A stretch of 39,914 nt of DNA from Gemmatimonadota bacterium (lineage in GTDB: Bacteria > Gemmatimonadota > Gemmatimonadetes > Longimicrobiales > Gaopeijiaceae), in contig JAOTVA010000016.1 of assembly GCA_029863645.1 (NCBI GenBank), forward strand, positions 1 to 39,914, written 5' to 3'. How positions within the stretch are numbered: the first letter of the stretch is position 1; every line of letters begins with the position of its first letter. Both the position numbers and the translations under genes were made by a program. This document shows, piece by piece, positions 39,281-39,914 of this stretch. The notes under the pieces are model-generated. The model was given only the letters and a program-made list of their open reading frames with translations, made no database searches and had not been told where the DNA came from.

Positions 39281-39914
39281 CCTCCAGCCTCGTCGTAAAA
39301 GCCGGCCCGCCGGTAGCTCTCGTCGAGCAGCTCGACCGGGTGAACGACGCCCTCACCGGCGCCCTCGAGCCGCAGCCCCGCACCGATCTGCATCATGCAT
39401 CCAGGGTTCGGAGTCGTGACGGCGTCGGCCCCGACGGCTCGGACGGCAGCCACCTTGTCGGCTCCGATCCTTCCCCCGAGGTCCGGATGTGTGAGGCCGT
39501 AGATCCCAGCTCCGCCACAGCACTCGGCTGCGTTGGCGACGACGCGTACCTCGAGGCCTGGCACGGCGGCGAGAACGTCGAGAGGGGCTTGCTCGATCCG
39601 CTGGGCGTGCAGGAGGTGACACGGGTGGTCGTACGCGACACTCGCTTCGATGGCACTGCCGACGCGCGGGCCGGCAGCCGCCAATACCTCGGTCACGTCC
39701 TCCACCCGGTCAGCCAGTTCGCGAGCGCGTTCGCTGTACGTCGGGTCGTTCTCGAGGAGCGTGGCGTAGTCCTTCATGGCTGCGCCGCACCCAGCCGCGT
39801 TCACAACGACGCGCTCGACTCCGGACGCCAGGAAGGCGTCGACGTTCCGTCTCGCGAGCGACCGTGCTCTGTCGAGGTCGCCACCATGTGCATGCAGGGC
39901 TCCACAGCACTCCT
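39277..39914 (-). CDS. GlcF-like iron-sulfur protein with CCG domains, 5' end cut by window
   Basis: About 212 C-terminal residues are visible and the reading frame continues past the window edge. Two cysteine-rich CCG domains remain: ECCGALHAHGGD at the very edge with VNAAGCGAAMKDY, then YDHPCHLLHAQR, NAAECCGGAGIYGLTHPDLG and TPNPGCMMQIGAGL. This matches glycolate oxidase iron-sulfur subunit GlcF and the related heterodisulfide-reductase-like family. The N-terminal 4Fe-4S ferredoxin part should lie outside. A partner flavoprotein (GlcD-like) would be expected upstream. It is translationally coupled to the M20 peptidase. Confidence 0.88.
   Translation of the reverse strand, partial: ECCGALHAHGGDLDRARSLARRNVDAFLASGVERVVVNAAGCGAAMKDYATLLENDPTYSERARELADRVEDVTEVLAAAGPRVGSAIEASVAYDHPCHLLHAQRIEQAPLDVLAAVPGLEVRVVANAAECCGGAGIYGLTHPDLGGRIGADKVAAVRAVGADAVTTPNPGCMMQIGAGLRLEGAGEGVVHPVELLDESYRRAGFYDEAGG

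Noticed and set aside
1-39914. CRISPR arrays, insertion sequences, phage genes or a defence island
   Set aside because: No regularly spaced repeats, transposase, integrase or defence-type domains were seen; the window reads as ordinary chromosome.

Overview
The window is gene-dense, high-GC DNA from what looks like a Gram-negative bacterium. It carries several lipoproteins, a DUF5916-type outer-membrane protein, an aerobic heme-copper oxidase, a C5-type heme pathway segment and TAXI-TRAP transport. The gene mix (DUF5916, secreted amidohydrolase, two subunit III genes, TAXI-TRAP, AAA/VWA pair) would fit Gemmatimonadota or a neighbouring phylum, but this is an inference from gene content only. 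No stretch longer than about 300 bases lacks a gene. I see no insertion sequence, phage gene, rRNA or CRISPR array.

Layout. 1-2363 (-): Lon protease, cut by the window edge. 2544-7598 (+): metallo-beta-lactamase-fold hydrolase, Nudix hydrolase, secreted amidohydrolase with an NTF2-like tail, methyltransferase-like protein and a DUF2135-like lipoprotein; a strong GC hairpin follows. 7672-9348 (-): ETF-ubiquinone oxidoreductase. 9487-10956 and 12865-14157 (+): a MoxR/ChlI-like AAA+ ATPase and a VWA protein, split by a mutY-creatininase pair on the other strand. 14198-16987 (+): large DUF5916 protein. 16989-17969 (-): FabH-like ketosynthase.

18031-23590 (-) is a terminal oxidase operon. In transcription order it reads Trm112-like protein, diheme cytochrome c lipoprotein, 57-residue membrane peptide, subunit II (CuA), subunit I, subunit III, a fused subunit IV-cytochrome c, a second subunit III and a small CxxC membrane protein. 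Subunits I and II both lack the residues that normally define the proton K-channel, which I consider the most interesting biochemistry here. ETF-QO would feed quinol into the same respiratory chain, but no quinol-cytochrome c reductase is in the window.

24289-33503 (-) is a nearly continuous unit: lipoprotein, YIP1-like membrane protein, TAXI binding protein, fused TRAP permease, hemC, hemD, hemB, a tRNA-like stretch, then an ABC ATPase with degenerate catalytic motifs and a CcmB-like permease. Heme made here could supply the oxidase next door and the c-type cytochromes, and the CcmAB-like pair may act in heme handling.

33693-37000 (+): an unrecognised 186-residue protein coupled to a phosphoglycerate-mutase-like metalloenzyme, then a GspE/PilB-type ATPase with an added C-terminal zinc ribbon. 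36997-39914 (-): a GlcF-like iron-sulfur protein (cut by the edge), an M20 metallopeptidase and a MenC/N-acylamino-acid-racemase family enolase, which may form an amino-acid or dipeptide catabolic unit.
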